Assembly (NCBI RefSeq): GCF_900110205.1
Contig: NZ_FOCV01000027.1
Coordinates: 22,568 to 86,567, forward strand
DNA: 64,000 bases
Source: Rhizobium tibeticum
GTDB lineage: Bacteria; Pseudomonadota; Alphaproteobacteria; Rhizobiales; Rhizobiaceae
Reading direction: 5' to 3'
Part shown: piece after piece, positions 33,579 through 42,126 of the stretch
How positions within the stretch are numbered: the stretch's first letter is position 1
Layout of the letters: each line of letters opens with the position of its first letter
Translations under genes and position numbers: made by a program
Notes under the pieces: model-generated
Databases searched by the model: none
What the model saw: the letters and a program-made list of their open reading frames with translations, nothing else
Told to the model about the DNA's origin: nothing

Positions 33579-34173
33579 TCAGTCCGGTTCACGCAATCGA
33601 TATCCCACACCGGTCTCCGTCGTGATGTACTGCGGTTGGTCGGGGAACTTTTCGACCTTCTGACGCAGTTGCCGGACGTAGACACGAAGGTACTGGACAT
33701 CGGCCATCGGTCCCCAGACCTGCTTCAAGACAAACTGGTGCGTCAGCACCTTGCCTGCGTGCTGCGCAGGACGCGGACAATGTCGTATTCCTTCGGAGAG
33801 AGTTTAATTTCGATACCGTCCACTTTGACGATGCGCTTGACGAGATCCATCGTCAGGCCCCCGGTCTGAAATATCGCCCGTTCACCTTGGTGTTGAAGGC
33901 GGTGGCGAAGCGCCACGCCGATGCGTGCGCCGAGCTCTTGCATTCCAAATGGCTTCGTCACGTAGTCGTCCGCGCCGGTCTCAAGCGCCCGGCGATCCCC
34001 ACCTCGTCTGTCCGGCTCGATACGATCACGACCGGAGTGAGCACGCCGGCATGACGCCATTCCTGCAGCAGGTCATAGCCGGGCTTGTCTGGCAAGCCGA
34101 GGTCGAGGATGATTAGATCGGGCTGATGTTCCTTCAGATACTCGGTCGCCTCGAAAGCGTCGGGCTCGTTCAT
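33579..34173 (-). pseudogene. kdpE: KdpE-like response regulator, two frameshifts
   Basis: The parts read EYLKEHQPDLIILDLGLPDK and RHAGVLTPVVIVSSRTDEVG, with the receiver phosphoacceptor in LDLGLP, in one frame. After a lesion near 33990 comes ETGADDYVTKPFGMQELGAR, then VDGIEIKLSPKEYDIVRVL. After a second lesion near 33770 comes VLKQVWGPMADVQYLRVYVR and the usual KdpE ending ITTETGVGYRLRE. The first 35 residues of the receiver are missing as well. KdpD and the Kdp pump are absent from the window. It is a relic, though the retained C-terminal DNA-binding part is well preserved. Confidence 0.85.
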
Positions 34174-34191
34174 ATGCCTTGATGTCGCCGA

Positions 34192-34344
34192 CTACGGCAC
34201 CTTGCCTTCCTCTATCAACGCCTGCTGCTCCCGAAGCGCGTCGGCGTCCGCCTCGCTGGCGAAATACCGATCCTCGACCGGGACGCCGCCACGATCGAAA
34301 GTGACGATACTCCATCCGGCGTCTGTCTGGTTCTTGACGACGAA
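34192..34344 (-). pseudogene. Small conserved protein fragment without a clear start
   Basis: The frame FVVKNQTDAGWSIVTFDRGG and VPVEDRYFASEADADALREQ then QALIEEGKVP reads like a complete small domain of about 50 residues, but no standard start codon precedes it in frame within a sensible distance. It may have lost its start, or the start lies in another frame after a small deletion. The family is unknown. Confidence 0.4.
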
Positions 34345-34541
34345 TGGTTTCGACTTTCGAGAAATCCATGAAGTATTCTCCGCATCAATCGGAAGGGCTG
34401 ATGTAGAGAGCGAAGTTCGGAAGGCCGTTGCCTTCTAGTCCTAAATGGTTCCTTTCGTACCAGCCCGCCGAAGCCGTGCCACGGCATTCAAATTTAACAA
34501 TTCGGCCCCATATCTGCGGTTCAAGCAACCGAGAGATATTC

Positions 34542-36440
34542 ATGACCGCCACGGCGCATGCAGCCAATGATAATCAAAGCTCGAAGCAGTTGGCAGTCCT
34601 TGTCCTCGGCGCGATCGGCGTCGTCTACGGCGACATCGGGACAAGTCCGCTCTACGCCTTCAGGGAGGCCTTGCGGCCATTCGCCCATGACGGCGTGGCG
34701 CCTCACGAGGTGATCGGCCTTATCTCGCTGATGATCTGGACGCTCACGATCATCGTCACCTTCAAGTATGTCCTCTTTCTCCTGAGAGCTGACAACGACG
34801 GGGAGGGCGGTACGCTTTCGCTACTCGCTCTCCTCATGAAGAAGACCAGCCGGCACGCAACGATCTTCTTCTTCGCGGGCATCATAGGTGCGGCACTCTT
34901 CATCGGCGACGCCATGATCACGCCGGCCCTTTCGGTGCTTTCGGCTCTGGAGGGTCTCAAGCTCGTCACGCCCGTCTTCGCGCCATACGTCCTGCCCGTC
35001 GCGGTTGCTATCATGCTCCTGTTGTTCCTCATACAATCGATCGGCACGGCGACCGTTGCCAAGTTCTTCGGCCCGATCACGCTCCTGTGGTTCGTCGTCA
35101 TGGGTCTTGCGGGCCTTCTTCACATCGCCGACGATCCGACCATTCTCCTGGCAATCAACCCATACTACGCGCTAGACTTCGTCACCCATGCCGGCTTCGT
35201 CGGCCTCGTCATCTTGGGCGCCGTGTTCCTGACGGTCACAGGAGCTGAGGCCCTTTACGCGGACCTCGGACACTTCGGTCGCAAGCCGATCCAGGTCGCA
35301 TGGTTCGCGGTGATCTTCCCATCGCTTGCGCTCAACTATCTGGGCCAAGGCGCACTGGTTTTGAGCCACCCGGCTGCAGCCTCCGACCCGTTTTTCCTGA
35401 TGTTTCCGGAATGGGCGCTGCTTCCCGCAGTCCTTCTCGCGACGGCTGCGACGATCATCGCGAGCCAGTCCGTCATCACCGGCGCCTTCTCGCTTGCCCG
35501 TCAGGCAATTCATCTGGGATTTCTGCCACGGCTGGAGATCTGCTTCACTTCCGCTTCCAACACGGGCCAGATCTACGTTCCCGCAGTCAACGTAGTCCTG
35601 CTGATCGGTGTACTCGCCCTCATTATCACTTTCGGATCCTCGGCGGCACTTGCGACCGCCTACGGGATTTCCGTTACTGGCGCGATGGTCGTGACCACCG
35701 TCTTGTCGTTCCAGTTTCTTCGAGTCGTGTGGGGCTGGAAGGTGCCGACGGCTCTCCTAGTCCTGTTGCCGCTTCTTATGCTTGAGAGCGTGTTCCTCGG
35801 GGCCAACCTGCTGAAGATCCACGATGGCGGCTACGTTCCGGTCATGATTGCGGCCGCCCTGATGATCATGATGTGGACCTGGCGGAAGGGGACGAAATAT
35901 GTCCGAGCAAAGGCGGCGAACAACGACGTCCCCCTCGAGCGCTTCCTTGCGTCGCTCGAGCGGAGGTCGGATCACGGGCCGGTCCAGGTTCCGGGAACCG
36001 CCGTCTTCCTGTCGAGCTTGCCCGACATGACGCCCAACGTCCTGCTCCACAATCTGAAGCACAACCGGGTCCTCCATGAGCACAACGTCATTCTCAACGT
36101 GAAGACGGCACCGCGGCCATATGTCTCCGAGGCAGACAGAGTGACCCTCAGGAAGCTTTCCGACCGGTTCACCGCGATCCAGCTCCTCTACGGCTTCATG
36201 GAGGACCAGAACATATCCGCCGCGCTGCCGCTCTGCCGCAAGGCCGGCTTCAACTTCGAGATCATGTCGACCTCGTTCTACGTCGGAAAGCGGAAGCTCG
36301 TCGGCGATCCGAACACCGGCATGCCGCACTGGCAAGACAAGCTGTTCATCGCCATGGCGGGCTTCGCCATCGATCCCTCGGACTACTTCCAGCTTCCCAG
36401 CAACCGCGTCGTCGAGCTCGGGGAGCAGATGGTGATCTAA
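34542..36440 (+). CDS. kup: Kup low-affinity potassium uptake protein
   Basis: A 632-residue KUP/HAK/KT transporter. The signature IGVVYGDIGTSPLYAFREAL is at residues 28-47. Twelve hydrophobic segments occupy residues 30-465, with further family motifs LFIGDAMITPALSVLSALEG and GAEALYADLGHFGRKPIQ. A soluble C-terminal tail has PGTAVFLSSLPDMTPNVLLH and ends DYFQLPSNRVVELGEQMVI. It imports K+ with H+. Start taken at MTATAHAAND, as an upstream start would add an unlikely 38-residue extension. PtsN-like and kdpE genes nearby suggest a potassium locus. Confidence 0.96.
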   Translation: MTATAHAANDNQSSKQLAVLVLGAIGVVYGDIGTSPLYAFREALRPFAHDGVAPHEVIGLISLMIWTLTIIVTFKYVLFLLRADNDGEGGTLSLLALLMKKTSRHATIFFFAGIIGAALFIGDAMITPALSVLSALEGLKLVTPVFAPYVLPVAVAIMLLLFLIQSIGTATVAKFFGPITLLWFVVMGLAGLLHIADDPTILLAINPYYALDFVTHAGFVGLVILGAVFLTVTGAEALYADLGHFGRKPIQVAWFAVIFPSLALNYLGQGALVLSHPAAASDPFFLMFPEWALLPAVLLATAATIIASQSVITGAFSLARQAIHLGFLPRLEICFTSASNTGQIYVPAVNVVLLIGVLALIITFGSSAALATAYGISVTGAMVVTTVLSFQFLRVVWGWKVPTALLVLLPLLMLESVFLGANLLKIHDGGYVPVMIAAALMIMMWTWRKGTKYVRAKAANNDVPLERFLASLERRSDHGPVQVPGTAVFLSSLPDMTPNVLLHNLKHNRVLHEHNVILNVKTAPRPYVSEADRVTLRKLSDRFTAIQLLYGFMEDQNISAALPLCRKAGFNFEIMSTSFYVGKRKLVGDPNTGMPHWQDKLFIAMAGFAIDPSDYFQLPSNRVVELGEQMVI

Positions 36441-36456
36441 GGTCGTTGCACCACCG

Positions 36457-36807
36457 GTGCTGTTGTTAAAACTTGTTGCGGAAACTGAGGAAGGCGGTCT
36501 GGAGTTGTTGTTGCGATATCTGAGGCAACGGAGCCGGGATCGCGTTCCGATCAAAGTGCTGCTGTGGCGCGACACGTTCGTCTGCGGAACCGTGATCAAT
36601 CTTTCATTCTTGGGTCTTGCGATCCTGATCGTCCAACTTGGGTATCCCGACTGGCTGGCTGTCGTCGTGTTCTTTGTGCCGATACCGTTTAATATCTTTC
36701 TCTGGTCCGCGGTGTGGCGAGCAGCGGCGCAAGTTGCCGGTATGGCCGCATGGATTGCCCGCACGCTTGGCAGCTGCACGGAAGCTGTGGACGATTGCCC
36801 GCGATGA
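36457..36807 (+). CDS. Small hypothetical membrane protein
   Basis: A 116-residue product beginning 17 bases after the Kup stop. Residues 45-65 (TVINLSFLGLAILIVQLGYP) and 66-88 (DWLAVVVFFVPIPFNIFLWS) form two likely helices, with a basic amphipathic N-terminus (LLLRYLRQRSRDRVPIKVLL). It may be cotranscribed with kup. It ends just before the convergent cyclase gene. No family is recognised; the hydrophobic pattern supports a real protein. Confidence 0.6.
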   Translation: MLLLKLVAETEEGGLELLLRYLRQRSRDRVPIKVLLWRDTFVCGTVINLSFLGLAILIVQLGYPDWLAVVVFFVPIPFNIFLWSAVWRAAAQVAGMAAWIARTLGSCTEAVDDCPR

Positions 36808-36814
36808 AATCCAA

Positions 36815-38587
36815 TCACTCGGTGAGGCCAGCTTTGCGCAGGCCGTCCACAATGCGCTCGAAATCGGCAGGGTTCTTGTAGGGCAGCACTTTGCGCCTGT
36901 GCTCCAGGGAATAATCGGGATTGATCCGGAACACTTCCTCCCACTCCCCACGCGCTTCCACGAAGCGGCCCAGGTGACCATAGCTCGCCGCCAGCAACAC
37001 ACGTGAGATGTCGGTGGCTGGATTGCGGACCAGCCGTCGCTTCAGGATGACAACGGCCTCCTCGTACCTGCCCAGCTGGAACATCGCCTGCGCGTGGAAG
37101 TGCAGAAAGATATCCGGATAATATGGATTCAGGGCCATTGCCCGCTCGAAACAGACGAGGGCCTCGTCGGGCCTGCCCGCATAGTGGAGCGCGTTGCCGA
37201 GGCTCTCGTGGCCCTCGGCAAGATTGGGAGCAAGCGCGATCACGCGTTCAGCCTCCCGGATGGCCACGTCGAGCCGTCGCAGGTACAAGTTGACGACGCC
37301 CAGCGCCCAATGTGCGTACGGATATCGATCGTCGAGCGCCACCGCCTGCGTCGCAGCCTCGGTCGCCTGTTCCAGCGATTTCGACGGCGATTGGCTCCAC
37401 TGGTTGATGTAGGCCAACCCGTGCGCGACGGCGAGGAACGCGTGGGCCGGGGCGAATTTCGGGTCCAGATCGATGGCGCGTTGCAGCAATTGCCGGCCCT
37501 GAATGTTCTGCTCTCTCGTCAGCCGCCACATCTGTTCACGGCCCCGGAGGAAGCAGTCATAGGCTTCCAGATTTTGGGTCTGCTCGGTCGCGAGCCGCTG
37601 CTGGTCCCCGGCCGTCAGCTTGAGTTCCAGAGCACCGACGATCTGCTGCGTGACGTCATCCTGCACCGCGAAGATATCGGTCAGGTCGCGATCGAAACGC
37701 TCAGCCCACTGATGCCCGCCAGTGATTGCATCGATGAGCTGCGCGGTGATCCTCACCTTGTTGCCTGATTTGCGGACGCTCCCTTCCAGCACGTAGCGCA
37801 CGTTGAGGCTGTGGCCCACCTCCTGCACGTTCACGTTCCGGCCCTTGAACGTAAACGACGAGTTGCGAGCGATGACAAATAGCTGCGACAGCTTCGACAG
37901 AGCAGTGATGATATCTTCGCAGATGCCGTCGGCGAAGTACTCCTGCTCGGCATCGCCGCTCATGTTGACGAAGGGCAGCACGGCAATCGAGAGCTCCGGC
38001 GGCAATGCGGCCGGCGCACGAGCAACGGCGCCCGCGGTCACTGCTGGCTTTGCCTCCGCGGCTGCGCCGACCTGGAGCGAATAGATCCGGATCGGCTCGG
38101 CTATGTTCTTGAGATGCGTGTTGCCGAGATCGCTGACGGAGAGATCGAGCCTCGCCCTGACCTGGCGATAGGCGTCCTCGGACAGGCAAATGGCTCCAGG
38201 GGTCGCGATACCCTCGATACGCGAGGCGATGTTGACGCCGTCGCCCATCAGGTCGCCATCGCTTTCCTCTACTACGTCCCCCAGATGGATGCCGATCCGG
38301 AACTCGATGCGCCGATCCTGCTGAACGCCGGCATTGCGCTCGGCCATGCCGGTCTGCACCTCGATGGCGCAGCGCACGGCATCGACAACGCTGCGGAATT
38401 CGATCAGCGCTCCGTCTCCGGTGCGCTTGATGACACGGCCGTTGTGCACGGCGATGGTTGGGTCGATCAGGTCGCTGCGCAGTGCCCGCAACCTTGCCAG
38501 GGTGCGATCTTCGTCCTCGCTGGCGAGCCGGCTGTATCCGACTACGTCCGCGGCCAGAATTGCTGCCAGCTTGCGGTTCTCGCTCAT
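36815..38587 (-). CDS. Class III nucleotide cyclase with TolB-like and TPR domains
   Basis: A 590-residue protein. Residues 1-165 form a class III cyclase catalytic domain: LAAILAADVVGYSRLASEDE with metal-binding D, IKRTGDGALIEFRSVVDA with the second metal site, and LMGDGVNIASRIEGIA. Residues 200-330 are TolB-like (IAVLPFVNMSGDAEQEYFAD), followed by TPRs to the end. Rhizobia carry many of these; they are soluble and often regulated through the repeats. The product is probably cAMP. It could feed the cyclic-nucleotide-binding MscS channel, though that link is a guess. Start set by GAGGAACTGCTCT. Confidence 0.93.
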   Translation of the reverse strand: MSENRKLAAILAADVVGYSRLASEDEDRTLARLRALRSDLIDPTIAVHNGRVIKRTGDGALIEFRSVVDAVRCAIEVQTGMAERNAGVQQDRRIEFRIGIHLGDVVEESDGDLMGDGVNIASRIEGIATPGAICLSEDAYRQVRARLDLSVSDLGNTHLKNIAEPIRIYSLQVGAAAEAKPAVTAGAVARAPAALPPELSIAVLPFVNMSGDAEQEYFADGICEDIITALSKLSQLFVIARNSSFTFKGRNVNVQEVGHSLNVRYVLEGSVRKSGNKVRITAQLIDAITGGHQWAERFDRDLTDIFAVQDDVTQQIVGALELKLTAGDQQRLATEQTQNLEAYDCFLRGREQMWRLTREQNIQGRQLLQRAIDLDPKFAPAHAFLAVAHGLAYINQWSQSPSKSLEQATEAATQAVALDDRYPYAHWALGVVNLYLRRLDVAIREAERVIALAPNLAEGHESLGNALHYAGRPDEALVCFERAMALNPYYPDIFLHFHAQAMFQLGRYEEAVVILKRRLVRNPATDISRVLLAASYGHLGRFVEARGEWEEVFRINPDYSLEHRRKVLPYKNPADFERIVDGLRKAGLTE

Positions 38588-38869
38588 AGAGCAGTTCCTC
38601 ATCTCCACGATAGCAGGAAGACAGAGACAGGGGAACTTCTGCCCGCAGCGATCTCGGCTGAGATCAAGTTCTCCGGTGCATCTGCGACCTACAGCGTGTT
38701 CGCCGACGATGTCTGCTTTCGGGCAACGGCAAAGCTTGCCCCAACGGCTGACATTGGCGCATCACCTGGGCCCGAAGAAGCTCCAAGCGGTATTCAAGCC
38801 GCCCGCCACTTTCCCCTGTGAAACGAGCGCGCGCCGTGACTGGCGTCGCTATGGCTATTGGAGATGACA

Positions 38870-39466
38870 ATGAAGTTCGCCGTAGTGGATGGAGTCCGCC
38901 GGGAAGCCGGGACGGGTCTCGTCGGAACCTGCCCTGGATGTCAGGCACCTGTGACACCGAAATGCGGAGAGATACGGCTCCACCACTGGGCGCACCGCAG
39001 CACGGTTTTATGCGATCCGTGGCGGGAACCGGAGACCGAATGGCATCGAGCGTGGAAGAACCACCTTCCTCTCCATTGGCAGGAGGTTTGGCATCTAGCA
39101 CCCGATGGCGCCGTGCACATCGCGGACGTGAAGACCGCCACAGGCGCGGTGTTGGAGTTCCAGCACTCTGCGATCTCGCGAGAGGAGAGGGTGTCCAGAG
39201 AAGCGTTCTATCGTCCGATGGCATGGGTGGCGGACGGCACCCGGCTGAAAAGAGACCTGTCCGCCTTCTGCGATGCGCTGGCCTATGCCCGCTCCGCCGA
39301 GACGAAGTTAAGGGCGTGGATCATTCCGCTCGGCGTGTGTGCGATCGTCGACCGATGGGCCGATAGTCGACACCCAGTGTTCCTCGATTTCGGAGACGTA
39401 GAATTTCCACCGCGATGGCTTCCGGCAACTGGCCTTCTTGGTGGCTACGGTACGCTCCCAAGATAG
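38870..39466 (+). CDS. CoiA-like competence-family protein, possibly frameshifted at the 3' end
   Basis: A 198-residue protein starting at MKFAVVDGVRREAG, preceded by GGAGATGACA. It has an N-terminal zinc-finger-like CPGCQAPVTPKCGEIRLHHW, then WHRAWKNHLPLHWQEV and the nuclease-like HIADVKTATGAVLEFQHS, the most conserved part of the CoiA family. CoiA proteins promote recombination during natural transformation in Gram-positives; the role in alphaproteobacteria is unknown. Near 39430 the next frame reads AFLVATVRSQD and later SRFEAYLAQKQARKPRF up to 39671, which may be the true C-terminus shifted by one base. Confidence 0.82.
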   Translation: MKFAVVDGVRREAGTGLVGTCPGCQAPVTPKCGEIRLHHWAHRSTVLCDPWREPETEWHRAWKNHLPLHWQEVWHLAPDGAVHIADVKTATGAVLEFQHSAISREERVSREAFYRPMAWVADGTRLKRDLSAFCDALAYARSAETKLRAWIIPLGVCAIVDRWADSRHPVFLDFGDVEFPPRWLPATGLLGGYGTLPR

Positions 39467-39671
39467 GCGCGGTGGCGACGCCCGTGCTCAGGCAAAGTGT
39501 TATCGACCACTACCTCACAGGGGCATCCATTCGAGGGCTGGCAAGGATCGAGCTGCGCAGGCCGTCGAAGCCACGATTAGGCCTTCTCGTTTCGAAGCCT
39601 ATCTGGCACAGAAGCAGGCACGGAAGCCGCGGTTCTCAGTAAACCGGGTCCAACGGCGGGGTGGCGAATGA

Positions 39672-40219
39672 TACAGGCTTCGCTGACCCCGCCTGAGATG
39701 GATTCGGCGTCGAATTCTATAAGAAATGGGCGCCAGACGCGCCAAACCCGCCGACGGCCGGATGCCGACCTGTGTCCGGAATTCTTGTCAAGATGACCAG
39801 CTTTCCCAAGGATTCAGAATCCAAGGCGACCAGCCCTCTGGAAATATTCTTATGACTTTCAGAGATATACGAAACTGTTCCAAAGAACATCTGATGGTAT
39901 GTGGCCGAATTTCGAATTATATTCGGAGAACCTTCTCGGGGTGCAGGCAACGCTTTGGCCTCTGGCTCGCGCCTAGATCATTCGCAGGAGGCTCTCTTTG
40001 GACGCGGAAGGGGTTGCCCTCAACCTGGAGCCGAAGTGAATAATCCCATTCGCCCATTACTGAAGCCGCTTGGTTCGGTTCATCCGCAAGTTGCTTAGTT
40101 CGCCGTTGTCGTCTTGCCAAACACGGCAAGCAGTATCAGTATTTCAGCGTGTTGGAATATTCGAGAACCCCGCCTTCGACAATGTCTTGTGAGCACTCCT
40201 GCATCTGAAGGGATATCCT
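39672..40219. other. Non-coding stretch upstream of the eight-gene block
   Basis: AT-rich relative to neighbours, with no supported frame. It is the likely promoter region for the block that begins at 40220, but I cannot point to a convincing -35/-10 pair. Confidence 0.45.
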
Positions 40220-41104
40220 GTGAACCTCCTTAGGGAACCGCTGCTCCACTTCGTCCTTGGAGGCGCGCTCTTGTTTGCCGGATACGCGGGGCTGGAGCGC
40301 GAACAGACCGACGCCAGCGGCCTCGAACCGGTCCGGATCGGTGAAGGCGAGGTACGCTGGTTGAAGGAGACCTGGGCCAACCAATGGCTCCGCGCACCTA
40401 GTACTCAAGAGCTGCAAGGGCTTGTCGCCGATCTCGTGTCCGAGGAGCTGCTCGCCCGCGAGGCGCGGGAAATGGGTCTCGACAGGAACGACACGATCGT
40501 GCGTCGCCGTCTGGCACAGAAGCTGAAGTTCCTAGTCGAGGATACCTCGGGTCTCATCGAGCCAAAAGAAGCGGAGCTTCGGCAATTCTATGAGACCAAC
40601 GCCGCCCGCTTCCAGAGCGGGGCGCGGGTGTCTTTCACGCAAATCTTCTTCAACCCGGCGCTGCGCAAGGACGCCTTCTCGGATGCGAAGGCGGCGCTCG
40701 CGGAGCTACAGGCGGCCGGCGATACCGACCTTGCGGCGACGGTTGGCGACAGACTGTTGTTTGACGCCGAAATCCGCGACGCCGACGAGCAGGCCGTATC
40801 CAGCATGTTCGGGCCGGAATTTGCGCGCGCGGTTTTCGCCCTTAGGCCCGGCCGATGGAGCGAGCCGGTCAAATCCGGATACGGCCTGCATCTTGTCTCG
40901 ATTGCTGACACCAGCGCGGCGGAGCACCCCCTTTTTGAGGAGGTTCGCGACGAGGTCCTGCAGGAATGGCGACGTGAGAAAGAGAAAGACGTGAATCGGG
41001 ACTACCTTGTTCGACTTCGCGAGAAATATGGGGTCGTGCTCGACGCTAGCGCGAAGGAATTGCTCGGCGCGGACCGTGTCGCTGACGCGGCAAAAGCACC
41101 ATGA
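40220..41104 (+). CDS. Parvulin-type peptidyl-prolyl isomerase, membrane-anchored
   Basis: A 294-residue protein. A hydrophobic N-terminus (LLHFVLGGALLFAGYAGL) acts as an anchor or signal. Residues 50-115 form a SurA/PrsA-like N-domain (VADLVSEELLAREAREMGLD). Residues 135-250 form the parvulin domain (ARVSFTQIFFNPALRKDAFS; RPGRWSEPVKSGYGLHLVSI, whose G-L-H is the family ending). It should assist folding of exported proteins. It is the first gene of a co-directional block and overlaps the HupE gene in ATGA, so its clients may be the exported proteins encoded downstream. Confidence 0.92.
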   Translation: MNLLREPLLHFVLGGALLFAGYAGLEREQTDASGLEPVRIGEGEVRWLKETWANQWLRAPSTQELQGLVADLVSEELLAREAREMGLDRNDTIVRRRLAQKLKFLVEDTSGLIEPKEAELRQFYETNAARFQSGARVSFTQIFFNPALRKDAFSDAKAALAELQAAGDTDLAATVGDRLLFDAEIRDADEQAVSSMFGPEFARAVFALRPGRWSEPVKSGYGLHLVSIADTSAAEHPLFEEVRDEVLQEWRREKEKDVNRDYLVRLREKYGVVLDASAKELLGADRVADAAKAP

Positions 41105-42105
41105 GGCGGATCTGGAACTCCAGCGCGGTGCTACTGTTGACATTCAGCATTGGCCTTATGTCCCTGGTCGCTGCCGCCGCCCATGAAGTGCGTCCTGCAT
41201 ACCTCGAACTCCGCGAAGAGATGCCCAACGAGTTCAGCGTTCTACTCAAGACGCCCATGCGTGGCGACGCACGGCCGGCACTTGCTGCGGTATTCTCGGG
41301 CAAGGTTGAGAACATCACGCCGACCGTCTCGCGCCCGACGGGCGACGCCATGGTTCAGACCTGGCGTATGCGGACGATCGAGCCGCTCACCGGCCAAAAG
41401 GTTTTGATCGACGGGCTGCGGAGCACCATGACAGACGCGCTCGTGCGGGTCGAGTTTGCCGATGGCGGCGCATGGGTCGCGCGGCTAACGCCCGGCGCGC
41501 CGGAAGCCACCATTCCCGTGGCACCAACCCGCGGGATGGTGGCCGCCGCTTATCTCAAACTCGGGATTGAGCACATCCTGCTGGGATTCGATCATCTGCT
41601 GTTCGTGCTTTCCCTTCTCATCATCACGAAAGGGAGCTGGCGGCTTGTAAAGACCGTCACTGCCTTTACGGTCGCCCATAGCATCACGCTGGCGCTGGCG
41701 ACGCTCGGCTTTGTTCACGTACCGTCGCCACCGGTGGAGGCCGTGATCGCATTGTCGATCGCGTTCGTCGCGGTCGAGATCGTCCACGTTCGACAGGGGC
41801 GCAGAAGCCTTTCTGCCCGAGCACCTTGGCTGGTGGCTTTCGCCTTCGGGCTTCTCCATGGCTTCGGCTTTGCCGGTTCCCTGAGTGCGATCGGATTGCC
41901 GGCGGGACGGATTCCACTGGCCCTGCTGTTTTTCAACGTCGGGGTGGAGATCGGTCAGCTTCTTTTCGTCGGGGCAGTGCTTGCACTTGTCGCCATCATC
42001 CGATCGGCCAAGCGGCCTTTGCCCACCTGGCTCGAACTCGTGCCGCCATACGCCATCGGCACGATCGCTATGTTCTGGGTCATCGAAAGGGTTGCGGCGT
42101 TTTAA
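41101..42105 (+). CDS. HupE/UreJ-family membrane protein
   Basis: A 334-residue protein with a signal peptide (residues 8-26), a periplasmic domain starting AHEVRPAYLELREEMPNEFS, and from residue 145 a membrane part with about six helices. HupE-type marks are GIEHILLGFDHLLFVLSLLI and FGLLHGFGFAGSLSAIGLP. HupE/UreJ proteins have been proposed to transport nickel or cobalt; the version with a long periplasmic domain is common next to parvulins and DUF3604 genes, as here. Its job may be metal uptake for the metalloenzymes of the block. It overlaps the upstream gene by four bases. Confidence 0.92.
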   Translation: MRRIWNSSAVLLLTFSIGLMSLVAAAAHEVRPAYLELREEMPNEFSVLLKTPMRGDARPALAAVFSGKVENITPTVSRPTGDAMVQTWRMRTIEPLTGQKVLIDGLRSTMTDALVRVEFADGGAWVARLTPGAPEATIPVAPTRGMVAAAYLKLGIEHILLGFDHLLFVLSLLIITKGSWRLVKTVTAFTVAHSITLALATLGFVHVPSPPVEAVIALSIAFVAVEIVHVRQGRRSLSARAPWLVAFAFGLLHGFGFAGSLSAIGLPAGRIPLALLFFNVGVEIGQLLFVGAVLALVAIIRSAKRPLPTWLELVPPYAIGTIAMFWVIERVAAF

Positions 42106-42126
42106 GATCGCCAGGGAGGATGGCAC

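Noticed and set aside
35757..36944. A 395-codon minus-strand frame opposite the end of kup
   Set aside because: Kup is certain on the plus strand, and the mirror frame only reflects third-position GC bias.
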